Assembly: GCA_943914355.1 (NCBI GenBank)
Contig: CALUBS010000021.1
Span: forward strand, 1 to 38,200
Length of the DNA: 38,200 nt
Direction of reading: 5' to 3'
Origin: an uncultured Corynebacterium sp.
GTDB taxonomy: Bacteria; Actinomycetota; Actinomycetes; Mycobacteriales; Mycobacteriaceae
A program made the position numbers and the translations under genes. This document shows positions 26,807-33,925 of the stretch, in pieces. The notes beneath the pieces were generated by a model. It worked only from the letters and a program-made list of their open reading frames with translations, was not told the origin of the DNA and did not search any database. Numbering within the stretch: position 1 is the first letter of the stretch; every line of letters starts with the position of its first letter.

Positions 26807-28129
26807 ATGGATTCGGTGATCGCAGGCAATGCGAGCTGGATGCTCATGAGCGCGGCTCTCGTGCTGCTCATGACCCCAGCCCTGGCACTTTTTTACGGAG
26901 GCATGACAGAGCGCCGCGGCGTGCTCAACATGATGTTGATGTCCTTCGGCTCACTAGCGGTAGTCAGCATCATTTACATCCTCTGGGGCTGGTCAATGAG
27001 CTACGGCACGGAGTCCTGGGGCGGCATCGTTGCCAACCCCTTCGAGTTCTTCGGGCTCAAGGATTCCATCTTTGATGCCAATGGTGAATACCTCGAAGGT
27101 GCGGAAGGCTACGCCAATATCATCGATATCGGCTTCCAGCTCACCTTCGCCGTTATTTCCACCGCGATTATCTCCGGTGCACTCGCCGGCCGTGTGAAGT
27201 TCGGTACCTGGATGCTTTTCAGTGGCCTATGGGCAAGCTTTGTCTACTTCCCGCTGGCCCACATGGTCTGGGGCGGCGGCATTCTCGGCGAGGGTGAAAG
27301 CAGCGTCACCAGCTGGATCTTTGGCAGCGAAGGCGGGGAAGCGCTCGTCGCACCCATTGACTTTGCCGGTGGTACCGTCGTCCACATTTCTGCCGGTACG
27401 GCCGCACTCGTCCTAGCGATTGTCGTGGGCAAGCGCCAAGGCTTCCCGAAGAGCGTGCAGCGCCCCCACAACCTTCCCATGGTCATGCTCGGTGCCGGCC
27501 TGCTGTGGTTCGGTTGGTTCGGCTTCAACGGTGGTTCCGCCTTCGCTGCCGATGGCCTCGCCGGTCTGGCCTGGGTCAACACCACCGCCGCAACGGCTGC
27601 CGCAATCCTGGGCTGGTTGCTCGTGGAAAAGCTGCGCGATAACTACTGCACCTCCCTGGGCGCTGCCTCCGGTGTGGTCGCAGGACTTGTCACCATTACC
27701 CCGGCCGCCGGCGACCTGAACCCGGTGACCTCGCTCATCATGGGTGCCCTCGGCGGCATGCTGGGCTGCCTGGGCGTGGGCCTGAAGTTCCGCTTCGGCT
27801 TCGATGACTCCCTGGACGTCGTGGGCGTGCACCTGGTCGCCGGCCTGTGGGGCACCGTGGCAGTTGCCTTCTTTGCCAATGACCGCGGCATCTTCACCGG
27901 CGGCGGCGCCGAAGGTTGGAAGCTGCTCATCGTACAGATTCTCATCGCCGCTATCGCCGTGGTCTTCGCCGCAGTCATTACCGCCATCATTGCGGTGATT
28001 TTGAAGGCGACCATCGGCTGGCGCGTGACCGACCAGATCGAAACCGACGGCATTGACTTTGGTGGTCACCGTGAGACCGGCTACGACATTGGCGGCCGTG
28101 CCATGCGCGGTACCACCAGCCGCAACTAA
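26807..28129 (+). CDS. amtB: ammonium transporter AmtB
   Basis: 440 codons from ATG 26807, five nt after AAGGAG (26796-26801). ATG 26771 lies upstream of the ribosome site and is rejected. Eleven membrane helices of the Amt/Mep/Rh family are present. Signature stretches are MTPALALFYGGMTERRGVLNMM, GALAGRVKFGTWMLFSGLWASFVYFPLAHMVWGGG, DFAGGTVVHISAGTAALVLA, WFGWFGFNGGSAF, NTTAATAAAILGW and VVGVHLVAGLWGTVAVAFF. The pore histidines (VVHISAG, VHLVAG) and the Phe gate are intact. It conducts ammonium into the cell under nitrogen limitation and is controlled by binding of GlnK. glnK follows after 27 nt. Confidence 0.95.
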   Translation: MDSVIAGNASWMLMSAALVLLMTPALALFYGGMTERRGVLNMMLMSFGSLAVVSIIYILWGWSMSYGTESWGGIVANPFEFFGLKDSIFDANGEYLEGAEGYANIIDIGFQLTFAVISTAIISGALAGRVKFGTWMLFSGLWASFVYFPLAHMVWGGGILGEGESSVTSWIFGSEGGEALVAPIDFAGGTVVHISAGTAALVLAIVVGKRQGFPKSVQRPHNLPMVMLGAGLLWFGWFGFNGGSAFAADGLAGLAWVNTTAATAAAILGWLLVEKLRDNYCTSLGAASGVVAGLVTITPAAGDLNPVTSLIMGALGGMLGCLGVGLKFRFGFDDSLDVVGVHLVAGLWGTVAVAFFANDRGIFTGGGAEGWKLLIVQILIAAIAVVFAAVITAIIAVILKATIGWRVTDQIETDGIDFGGHRETGYDIGGRAMRGTTSRN

Positions 28130-28156
28130 AACGCCCAGCGATACCTAGGAGCAATA

Positions 28157-28495
28157 ATGAAACTCGTAACAGCCGTGGTCAAGCCCTTTACGCTTGATGA
28201 TATCCAGCAAGCACTACAAAAACTCGGCTCGCCGGGCATGACGGTGACCGAAATCGAAGGCTTTGGCCAGCAACGCGGTAACAAGGAAATCTACCGCGGC
28301 GCCCAATTCGCCACCTCCTTTGTCCCCAAAGCCAAAATCGAGCTCATCGTGGCAGACGATGACGCCGAAGCGATTGTCGATGCCATCGTGGACGCCGCCT
28401 GCACCGGCGAAATCGGCGACGGCAAGATTTGGATAGCGCCCGTCGAAGACGTCATCCGCGTCCGCACCGGTGAGCGTGGGGAGAAGGCTATTTAG
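28157..28495 (+). CDS. glnK: PII signal protein GlnK with Phe at position 51
   Basis: 112 codons with AGGAG (28148-28152) before the ATG. The PII fold is complete: KLVTAVVKPFTLDDIQQAL, TEIEGFGQQRGNKEIYRGAQF, PKAKIELIVADDDAEAIVDAI and GEIGDGKIWIAPVEDVIRVRTGERG. These include the ATP/2-oxoglutarate-binding GFGxQ and KIW..P..D..R.RTGE motifs. Tyr46 is kept but position 51, the Tyr that is uridylylated or adenylylated in most PII proteins, is Phe (codon TTC at 28307-28309). GlnK normally blocks AmtB and, when adenylylated in C. glutamicum, strips AmtR from DNA. The C. glutamicum operon continues with glnD; here no glnD follows, and the next 700 bp hold no convincing gene. Confidence 0.95.
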   Translation: MKLVTAVVKPFTLDDIQQALQKLGSPGMTVTEIEGFGQQRGNKEIYRGAQFATSFVPKAKIELIVADDDAEAIVDAIVDAACTGEIGDGKIWIAPVEDVIRVRTGERGEKAI

Positions 28496-29042
28496 ACCTC
28501 AAATGCGCGGTGGATCTGCTTGCTTATAGAAGTAGAAGAGTCGTGGCAAACCAGTTTATTTTAAGTTCAACGTGAGGAAAAATCCGAGAGCCCGACCCCG
28601 ATGTGTCAACTTTCCGGGGCCAGGCCTTGTGTGAGGTTACCCTCGTTTAGTGTACATCCGATCTGTGCGGATCGTGTGGCGGTACGAGAGGATGGGCCTA
28701 ACCCCAACAGTTCCACTACCCGGGGTAGGTCCCGTTGGCCCCTTGGCGCACCGCTGTTCCTTGGCGTTCCAGGCCTTGGTTTTGCCTCGGTGTAGCTGAT
28801 CGGCACGGTGCTTTGGGGTTATTCCCGTCGATGACTCCGGGCAAGCCTCCGTAATGTAGAGCATCGTGCGCCAGGTTAGTTCCTCGCAGGATACAGCGGT
28901 GTCTGGTTTGGTGTTGTCGGTTGCGCTAGTTCTCACGCTGCCTTACGCGCTTAAGGACGCCGTAATCACCGGTCCTGGCATCAACGGCGGATTAAGCATC
29001 AATCAACGCTGACGCAAGCTGCTACTGTGAATACTCCTAAAA
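28496..29042. other. gene-poor stretch, probable degenerate DNA
   Basis: No frame longer than about 100 codons looks coding on either strand, and codon use is unlike the flanking genes. In one plus frame, 28845-29012, a readable run (SIVRQVSSSQDTAVSG...VLTLPYALKDAVITG) follows a TAG, which may be a decayed gene tail. TGTCAACTTTCCGGGG (28603-28618) resembles the outer end of some insertion sequences. Neither is firm. This is the place where glnD would be expected. Confidence 0.4.
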
Positions 29043-29213
29043 ATGTCCTCATCCCCTTTTTGCTACTTAACCCCCAACGGCATTGTCAAAGCAACCCGTC
29101 AATCTTTAGGTTCGACCATCGCGCAGCTGCGTGAACAGGGTCGTAACGGCCCGTTTGGCGAGCAAACTGGGGGCCAGGGCAGTGGAGGTGAACAGTTTAG
29201 AGAACTGCAGTGA
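29043..29213 (+). CDS. possible small protein, glycine-rich tail
   Basis: 56 codons from ATG 29043, with an AATACT box (29029-29034) 8 nt upstream and no ribosome site. The N-terminal half (TPNGIVKATRQSLGSTIAQL) reads like an ordinary amphipathic protein segment. The second half (NGPFGEQTGGQGSGGE) is glycine-rich. Codon use is acceptable. It may be an isolated fragment of a longer lost gene. It overlaps the convergent exported-protein gene by 17 bp, so both may not be real. Confidence 0.3.
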   Translation: MSSSPFCYLTPNGIVKATRQSLGSTIAQLREQGRNGPFGEQTGGQGSGGEQFRELQ

Positions 29214-29592
29214 CCTTATAACCCTTCTTGGTGAGCAGCCGGGTCGCTGCTTTAAATGTCGCGTTATCGCTGTCGGGGTTGTATTTTTCGGGATCTAAAG
29301 CGATATGCGCGAATTTTCCATCATAGCGGATAGTCATGAATTTGTAGCCAGCTTGTTCTTCGGCATCATCGATTAGCGCTTGCACGTCGGAGGTATCGCG
29401 GTCGGGGGTGGCCGCCGCCGCATGGTCTTGATGCTGGGCTATAGGGGAAGCTTTTTCGATTGGAGTGCTGTGGCCGATTAAGCCAGTGCTTGCAGCCAAT
29501 AGTCCAGCAAGAATAGTGGTAATAATCTGAATACCTTTCTGTTGGGCGTATGGTATGGGTGAGTGTGGTATAGAACACTCGCTCACCTGCAA
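29197..29592 (-). CDS. small exported hypothetical protein
   Basis: 131 codons from ATG 29592. A hydrophobic signal segment (IITTILAGLLAASTGLIG, about 23-40) is followed by a linker and a C-terminal domain of about 65 residues (VQALIDDAEEQAGYKFMTIRYDGKFAHIALDPEKYNP...TRLLTKKGYKVTAV). That domain has an alpha-beta pattern a little like PepSY-type modules; I do not recognise the family. The start is doubtful: a -10-like TATACC (29572-29567) lies inside the annotated 5' end, and AGAAAGG (29540-29534) precedes an ATT rather than ATG/GTG/TTG, where the signal peptide naturally begins. The gene is isolated in decayed DNA. Confidence 0.55.
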   Translation of the reverse strand: MQVSECSIPHSPIPYAQQKGIQIITTILAGLLAASTGLIGHSTPIEKASPIAQHQDHAAAATPDRDTSDVQALIDDAEEQAGYKFMTIRYDGKFAHIALDPEKYNPDSDNATFKAATRLLTKKGYKVTAVL

Positions 29593-29600
29593 AATTAACG

Positions 29601-29614
29601 GTTACAACCGTAAC
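29601..29614 (-). promoter_or_regulatory. inverted repeat upstream of the exported protein
   Basis: GTTAC-AACC-GTAAC is a 5-bp inverted repeat 9 nt before ATG 29592 and about 30 nt before the TATACC box, where an operator could sit. No regulator gene is nearby. Confidence 0.3.
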
Positions 29615-29634
29615 TTAACTTCGGATTAGCTCAA

Positions 29635-29679
29635 AAACTGTGCTGACCAAGGACCAGTTTTCCTGGTTCCTTCCAGCAC
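29635..29679 (-). terminator. terminator left behind a truncated gene
   Basis: GTGCTG (29640-29645) pairs with CAGCAC (29674-29679), and AAGG-A-CCAG (29649-29657) with CTGGT-T-CCTT (29663-29672), over a short T-rich loop. On the minus strand it is followed by AGTTTTTG, so it works for a minus-strand gene. The only such gene is the 22-codon remnant ending at 29709. Confidence 0.6.
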
Positions 29680-29708
29680 AAGAGCCCAAATTGGTTATTA
29701 TACCAAAA

Positions 29709-29774
29709 CTAGTCTTTGTTTTCAGGCTCCTGAAACGGCTCTTCCTTTGGGAAGTACTCCAGTGGGTGGATGTA
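29709..29774 (-). pseudogene. C-terminal remnant of a lost gene
   Basis: On the minus strand 21 codons (YIHPLEYFPKEEPFQEPENKD) end in TAG at 29709, followed 30 nt later by a good terminator. The charged, proline-punctuated ending looks like a genuine protein C-terminus. Upstream, at 29777, the sequence changes to an IS-end-like repeat, as if an insertion or deletion removed the rest. The family is not recognisable from this piece. Confidence 0.4.
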
Positions 29775-29776
29775 GG

Positions 29777-29918
29777 ACTGGACCCCTGTTCGGAATACCC
29801 GGACAGGGCGGTAGATTACTATTTTTCCAACCCGGTTGGGCTGGATATCGGGTGTCCGCCAAACAGGGGTCAGGCCCGTTGGATATCAGGTGTCCACCAA
29901 ATGGGGGTCAGGTCCATT
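29777..29918. repeat. duplicated IS3-type terminal sequences
   Basis: Two adjacent 38-bp direct repeats, 29843-29880 and 29881-29918, share 32 of 38 bases. Both contain TGTCC-RCCAAA-YRGGGGTCA, which resembles terminal inverted repeats of IS3-group elements. A third copy in inverted orientation lies at about 29777-29810 (CTGGACCCCTGTTCGG). There is no transposase frame between them. Probably what is left after insertion and deletion of an element. Confidence 0.6.
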
Positions 29919-30038
29919 CAAGGAGATATAAGTAATGCCTTGGGTGAAGCGAATAGCGAACTTTTGAGAGGAGATACCAGCCCCTTAGCCTGAGCCTGCA
30001 CATGCATTTTGAATGGCGGCGATGGTAGCTTGAGAACC

Positions 30039-30227
30039 ATGAGAAGCTTGTGGAGGTATTTCCGGCCATTCGGCGTCTCCGCCTTGGTAGTCATCGTGCT
30101 CGGGGTTCTGTTTAATGACCATCACTGGGCACTGATTCTAGTGGTCGCAATTTTGCTCATAGGAGTCGTTCTATCCTTGGCGGATTATGCTTCCGGGCGG
30201 CGTCGAAAGAATGAGGATGAGCGTTGA
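30039..30227 (+). CDS. small two-helix membrane protein
   Basis: 62 codons from ATG 30039. TAGCTT (30026-30031) lies exactly 7 nt upstream, so it is probably leaderless; ATG 30009 would start before that promoter. A short amphipathic N-terminus (MRSLWRYFRPFG) leads to two membrane helices (about 13-26 and 30-48), then a basic tail (SGRRRKNEDER). No family is recognised. Its TGA overlaps the TTG start of the next small membrane gene by 4 bp, so the two are translationally coupled and may form a complex. Confidence 0.6.
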   Translation: MRSLWRYFRPFGVSALVVIVLGVLFNDHHWALILVVAILLIGVVLSLADYASGRRRKNEDER

Positions 30228-30454
30228 ATCAGAAATTGCAGTTGTCGTTGGCTACCGGATTCGTCGGCGTGGTTTTGGTCATCGCAGCGCCTATTTTAAT
30301 TAGCACCGGAATTGATGCTGCCGATGCTGGGCAGCAGTCAGGTAATGCTGTGGTTCCATTGCTTTTAGTGGGCATCGGAACCGTACTAGTGATCCTTGCG
30401 CTGGCCCGTTCCGGTCCTGTATTTGAAAAGAAAAATTTAAACGCCGAGCGCTAG
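30224..30454 (+). CDS. second small two-helix membrane protein
   Basis: 76 codons from TTG 30224, which overlaps the previous stop (TTGA). GAGGA at 30213-30217 can serve as ribosome site. Two membrane helices (about 9-28, LATGFVGVVLVIAAPILIST, and 44-62, VVPLLLVGIGTVLVILALA) flank a small outside loop (GIDAADAGQQSGNA). The C-terminus is short and charged. Not recognised. The nested hairpin 34 nt after the stop probably ends the transcript. Confidence 0.6.
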   Translation: MNQKLQLSLATGFVGVVLVIAAPILISTGIDAADAGQQSGNAVVPLLLVGIGTVLVILALARSGPVFEKKNLNAER

Positions 30455-30487
30455 AAGCGCTAGTTTTGGGGGCCATATTCCTTGCGG

Positions 30488-30563
30488 GAATGCAGAGGAC
30501 ACGACGTTAAGCGCCTTCAATCAACCTACTGGTTGATTGAAGGTTCAACCGCCTCTGCGATTC
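30488..30563 (+). terminator. nested two-level hairpin after the small membrane genes
   Basis: The inner stem is perfect: CCTTCAATCAACC (30514-30526) with GGTTGATTGAAGG (30531-30543) over a TACT loop. An outer stem joins GAATGCAGAGG (30488-30498) with CCTCTGC-G-ATTC (30552-30563). Only a short T-run follows the inner stem. It could be a terminator, but the outer closing stem is unusual, and a structured RNA or a small repeat element is possible. Confidence 0.55.
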
Positions 30564-30654
30564 AAAGCCAGAGAAGTCGGGGCAAGATATGTATTTAGAG
30601 AACTTGATCCACTCGGCTATCCAGTCATGGTGATGACTGGGAAGGAGTAATGAC

Positions 30655-31101
30655 ATGAAGGCTTTGTACAGGGCAGCGATTTTCTACCTCGTCTTGGGCT
30701 TGGTCGCCGGCTTGTTTTATCGGGAGTTTACGAAGCTACAAGATTTCCCGGAAGGCGAATATACGCAGCTAAGCGTGGCCCACACCCACTTGCTGGCATT
30801 GGGCTTCATGCTATTCCTCATCTTCTTGGCGCTGGAAAAGGTCTTCGCGCTGTCGCGGCACCGCCAGCTATTCAACTCATTTTTCTGGCTGTACAACGTG
30901 GGCGTTGTGCTCACCGTCGGCATGCAAATTTCGCACGGCATACTGACGGTGCTGGGCAAGGAATCCAATGAGATGATTTCGGGCATCGCTGGTCTGGGCC
31001 ACATCTTCATCACTGTGGGGCTGACGGTCTTTCTCGTGAATTTGGGCCGGGCCATCAAGGAACCAGATGAGGGTAGCACCAAAGCTTCGGTGAACGCCTA
31101 A
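30655..31101 (+). CDS. DUF2871 membrane protein
   Basis: 148 codons from ATG 30655, with AAGGAG at 30642-30647. Four membrane helices lie at about 6-23, 44-66, 72-94 and 106-127. Conserved histidines lie near membrane ends: the VAHTHLLALGFMLFL motif at about 42-56, ISHGIL near 98 and GLGHIFI near 117. These are the recognisable points of DUF2871, a family of small proteins whose HTHLL motif recalls haem-copper oxidase-like subunits; metal or haem binding is only inferred. It ends 2 nt before the start of the MFS pseudogene, so it was probably in one operon with the transporter. Confidence 0.85.
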   Translation: MKALYRAAIFYLVLGLVAGLFYREFTKLQDFPEGEYTQLSVAHTHLLALGFMLFLIFLALEKVFALSRHRQLFNSFFWLYNVGVVLTVGMQISHGILTVLGKESNEMISGIAGLGHIFITVGLTVFLVNLGRAIKEPDEGSTKASVNA

Positions 31102-31103
31102 CT

Positions 31104-32172
31104 ATGAGCGAGCACAGCGCACAATAAAACGTCACGGCGCCTACTCGCCGCGATTGGATAAGCTTGGCGGTTCTTTCCGTCGGGTTGGGCATCATTGTTC
31201 TAGATGGCACTATCGTCGGCGTGGCATTGCCCTCGGTCATCACTGACCAGCAGCTTAACCCGACGCAGGCGCAGTGGGTCAACAGCCTCTATGCGGTGCT
31301 ATTAGCTGCGCTGCTGCTGCGACGGGCAAGATTGCGGGTACCTGGGGACGCAAGCGCGCCTTCCTCACCGGCCTGACAATATTTGTGGAAGGCAGCGTAT
31401 TGGCGGGTTTTCTACCACCGCCGCCTTTGACCTCCGCGCGAGCCGTGCAAGCTATCGGCGCCGCATTCATCATGCCGTCCACGCTCTCTACGGTTAATGC
31501 CGTATTCCGTGGCAAGTACCGCGCCGCAGCCTTTGGTGTGTGGGGCGCGGTGATTTCTGGGGCTGCAGCGCTCGGACTGCTCGCCGGTGGTGCACTGACG
31601 GAATGGGTGTCCTGGTATTCGCGATTATCGAGGCCCGACCTAGGCTGGTGGGAACCCCAATCCTCGTTCAGTTTCTTTGGCTGGACGTGGTCAGAAAACG
31701 CGCCCATCTCACCGGTGCCGGTGGCGCTCGCGGTTTCGGCCGTGGGCTTCGCGCTGTCAGCCATGGCAATCGGTGCATTCTCTCCGGTGCAGCAGCCCCC
31801 ACGTCGCGGCACGGTACGGGGGCGCCTGGCACCGTGCTCATCGGGCTCGGCTTGGAAACCGTCGGCGTTCTTATCCTAGTCCCGCTTATGGGGCCGGATA
31901 CGAATGGTTGGATCATCGCCGCACCGCTGACCCTGTACGGCTTGGGCCTGGGGTTCGCCTCCGCAACGCAAAGCACCGTGCGCCTGGGGCAGTGGTGCAG
32001 GCCTTAAGCGAGGGCATGACCAACGCCGCGCAGTGGTTGCTCGTGGCCGCTAACGCATTCTCTCGCTCTGGGCTTTGTTGGTGCACTTAGGGTGTGCCTT
32101 GCTGCGGGGGAGAAGGGTGCCCCCGCAAGCAATGCCGATCTCGGTGCCCGCGTTAATCGCGTCCCGAACTGA
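31104..32172 (+). pseudogene. decayed DHA2-type MFS multidrug transporter
   Basis: From ATG 31104 the frame meets TAA at codon 8 (31125), then continues with SLAVLSVGLGIIVLDGTIVGVALPSVI and TQAQWVNSLYAVL, typical of 14-helix drug:H+ antiporters. Near 31319 one base is missing and the frame shifts (GKIAGTWGRKRAFLTG..., then ARAVQAIGAAFIMPSTLSTVNAVF). At about 31607 EW jumps to GVLVFAIIEARPRL, a loss of roughly 13 codons. Further shifts follow (GPDTNGWIIAAPLTLYGLGLGFASATQSTV, then ALSEGMTNAAQW), and the last frame ends with GFVGALRVCLAAGEKG to TGA at 32170-32172. The remnant is about 370 bp shorter than an intact gene. It overlaps the convergent ABC gene by 20 bp. Confidence 0.88.
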
Positions 32173-33925
32173 TTTTCCACCCGCGTGCTGCTTTGCGTTG
32201 CTGCCAGAAGTGACGGTAGATTCCGGGGATATCGGAAAGCTCAGAATGCGTGCCCAGCTGGCTGACATGCCCGTGTTCATCCAAGACTACGATTTGATCA
32301 GCAGATTTGATTGTATCCAGCTTATGGGCAATGACGATGAAAGTAGACTTCTCCCGTAGCTCGTCCATTGCGGCAAGGATATTTGCCTCATTTTCTGCAT
32401 CGAGCGCGGAGGTAGCCTCATCAAAGAGGACAATCGGCGCTTGTTTGAGCAGCGCGCGAGCAACAGATACGCGCTGGCGTTCACCACCGGAGAGAAGCCG
32501 CCCGCCTTCACCAACAGAAGTATGCCACCCTAGGCGGTTGGCAATAGCAGTCACGCCTGAAAGATCAGCTGCGCGGAAGACTTCCTCATCGGAGGCATCG
32601 GGACGACCAACGCGGATATTAGCAATCAGCGAATCATCGAAGAGATAGACGTCCTGAAAGACCATGGATAGTTTGGACATTAGCTGTTCGGTTCCAAGCT
32701 CGCGGATATCTACGCCGTCAACCATCACCGCCCCGGAATCTACATCCCAGAATCGTGAAATAAGGCGCGCAATTGTGGTCTTTCCGGAGCCGGAAGGACC
32801 GACAATGGCGGTAACGGTGCCCGGTTGGGCGTGGAAGGCGACATCGACCAATACCGGCTTATCTCCGTACCCAAACGTGACATTGCGCAGCTCAACACTG
32901 CCCGAACCGTCTCCTGTACGCGGAGTAGTGGGTTCTGGCAGGGAAGGGGCATCGGTGATGAGCTCGGTTTCTGCGAGCGCGATACGGCCTGCGTCTAAAC
33001 CGACGAAACAAGAGCCCAGCTGCTCAAGCGTGCGGGTAAACCTCAAGCTGATTCCGATGATCGCAATTGTTTCTAGTGGCGATAGGGCGCCTTCAACGGC
33101 AAGATCCGCGGAGACCATAATGAGAGCCACGATGAAGATCTGCACTACTATGCCGTTGAGTAGCAAAGCTAATGTGGATACCCATAGCTCGCGTATCCGT
33201 GCTTTATGATCGATTTCTAGTGCTTGCTCAAGCGGCGCAAACCCTTGTGATTTTCCCGCCGCGCGCAAGGCCGGCTGGCGGTTAGCAAATTCTACGATGC
33301 GCTGGGAGAGCTCTTTACTCGGCCCGAGTGCGCGGTTCGATGCTTTCTCACGAATCCATGCAGCCAACTGCATCACCACGAGCGCCAATGGTGCGATGAT
33401 TAGAAAGACCAATCCCAACCGCGGATTCCAGAAACACGCTCCAACCAACAGGGTCATAAGTGCTGCACCATCGCGGTACACCATGCCTTGAGTATGTGCA
33501 AGAGTCTCGGCCGCCACCATAAAACGATCTGAGACGAGACGAGATAGCCCGCCGGTATTAGCCGGTATGAACCAGCCGAGCGGTAGCGTTGCCAATTTAT
33601 CGCCCACAGTCGTGTGCGCGGTTCGGATGAAATCCAAGGCCGTGTGGTAAGAGGCCATGGTTGCGAAAAATCGTAGCGCAAAAGCTACGAGCGCAATTGC
33701 CAAAAGCGTCCACATCCATGGTGCGATCGTCGTATCCCCATCGAGTGCCTTTGTAAGTGGCACGAGCGTGAGAACGGCGAGGCCGTCAAGCACGCCAACG
33801 ATAAGCGATAGACAAGCATGCCTTTTATTGAGCTTATGACCTACAGGACTTTGCAGCTTTTTGACACTGCGAGTAAGTAACGGATCACGAAGCCGCGAAC
33901 TAGCAGGCGTGGTGGCATTAGACAT
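32153..33925 (-). CDS. ABC half-transporter 2 (exporter fold, fused membrane and ATPase domains)
   Basis: 590 codons. Six membrane helices (about 38-310) are followed by a nucleotide-binding domain with Walker A GPSGSGKT (376-383), signature LSGGERQR (478-485), Walker B IVLFDEATSALD (498-509) and switch VIAHK. All catalytic motifs are intact. The start overlaps the stop of half-transporter 1 by 8 bp, so the two very likely make a heterodimer. Such pairs beside ECF genes recall the IrtAB/YbtPQ siderophore importers, which use an exporter fold for uptake; that role is inferred. It is the last gene of the cluster and overlaps the MFS pseudogene at its 3' end. Confidence 0.9.
   Translation of the reverse strand: MSNATTPASSRLRDPLLTRSVKKLQSPVGHKLNKRHACLSLIVGVLDGLAVLTLVPLTKALDGDTTIAPWMWTLLAIALVAFALRFFATMASYHTALDFIRTAHTTVGDKLATLPLGWFIPANTGGLSRLVSDRFMVAAETLAHTQGMVYRDGAALMTLLVGACFWNPRLGLVFLIIAPLALVVMQLAAWIREKASNRALGPSKELSQRIVEFANRQPALRAAGKSQGFAPLEQALEIDHKARIRELWVSTLALLLNGIVVQIFIVALIMVSADLAVEGALSPLETIAIIGISLRFTRTLEQLGSCFVGLDAGRIALAETELITDAPSLPEPTTPRTGDGSGSVELRNVTFGYGDKPVLVDVAFHAQPGTVTAIVGPSGSGKTTIARLISRFWDVDSGAVMVDGVDIRELGTEQLMSKLSMVFQDVYLFDDSLIANIRVGRPDASDEEVFRAADLSGVTAIANRLGWHTSVGEGGRLLSGGERQRVSVARALLKQAPIVLFDEATSALDAENEANILAAMDELREKSTFIVIAHKLDTIKSADQIVVLDEHGHVSQLGTHSELSDIPGIYRHFWQQRKAARGWKISSGRD

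Noticed and set aside
28603..28618. TGTCAACTTTCCGGGG as the end of a complete insertion sequence
   Set aside because: No matching inverted copy, target duplication or transposase frame was found on either side.
28681..28695. GTACGAGAGGA, identical to part of the 23S rRNA sarcin-ricin loop
   Set aside because: Only about 11 bases match. The flanking sequence does not follow 23S rRNA, so chance is the better explanation.
29104..29120. GGTTCGACC, like a tRNA T-loop
   Set aside because: No 5-bp T-stem, acceptor stem or anticodon arm can be formed around it.
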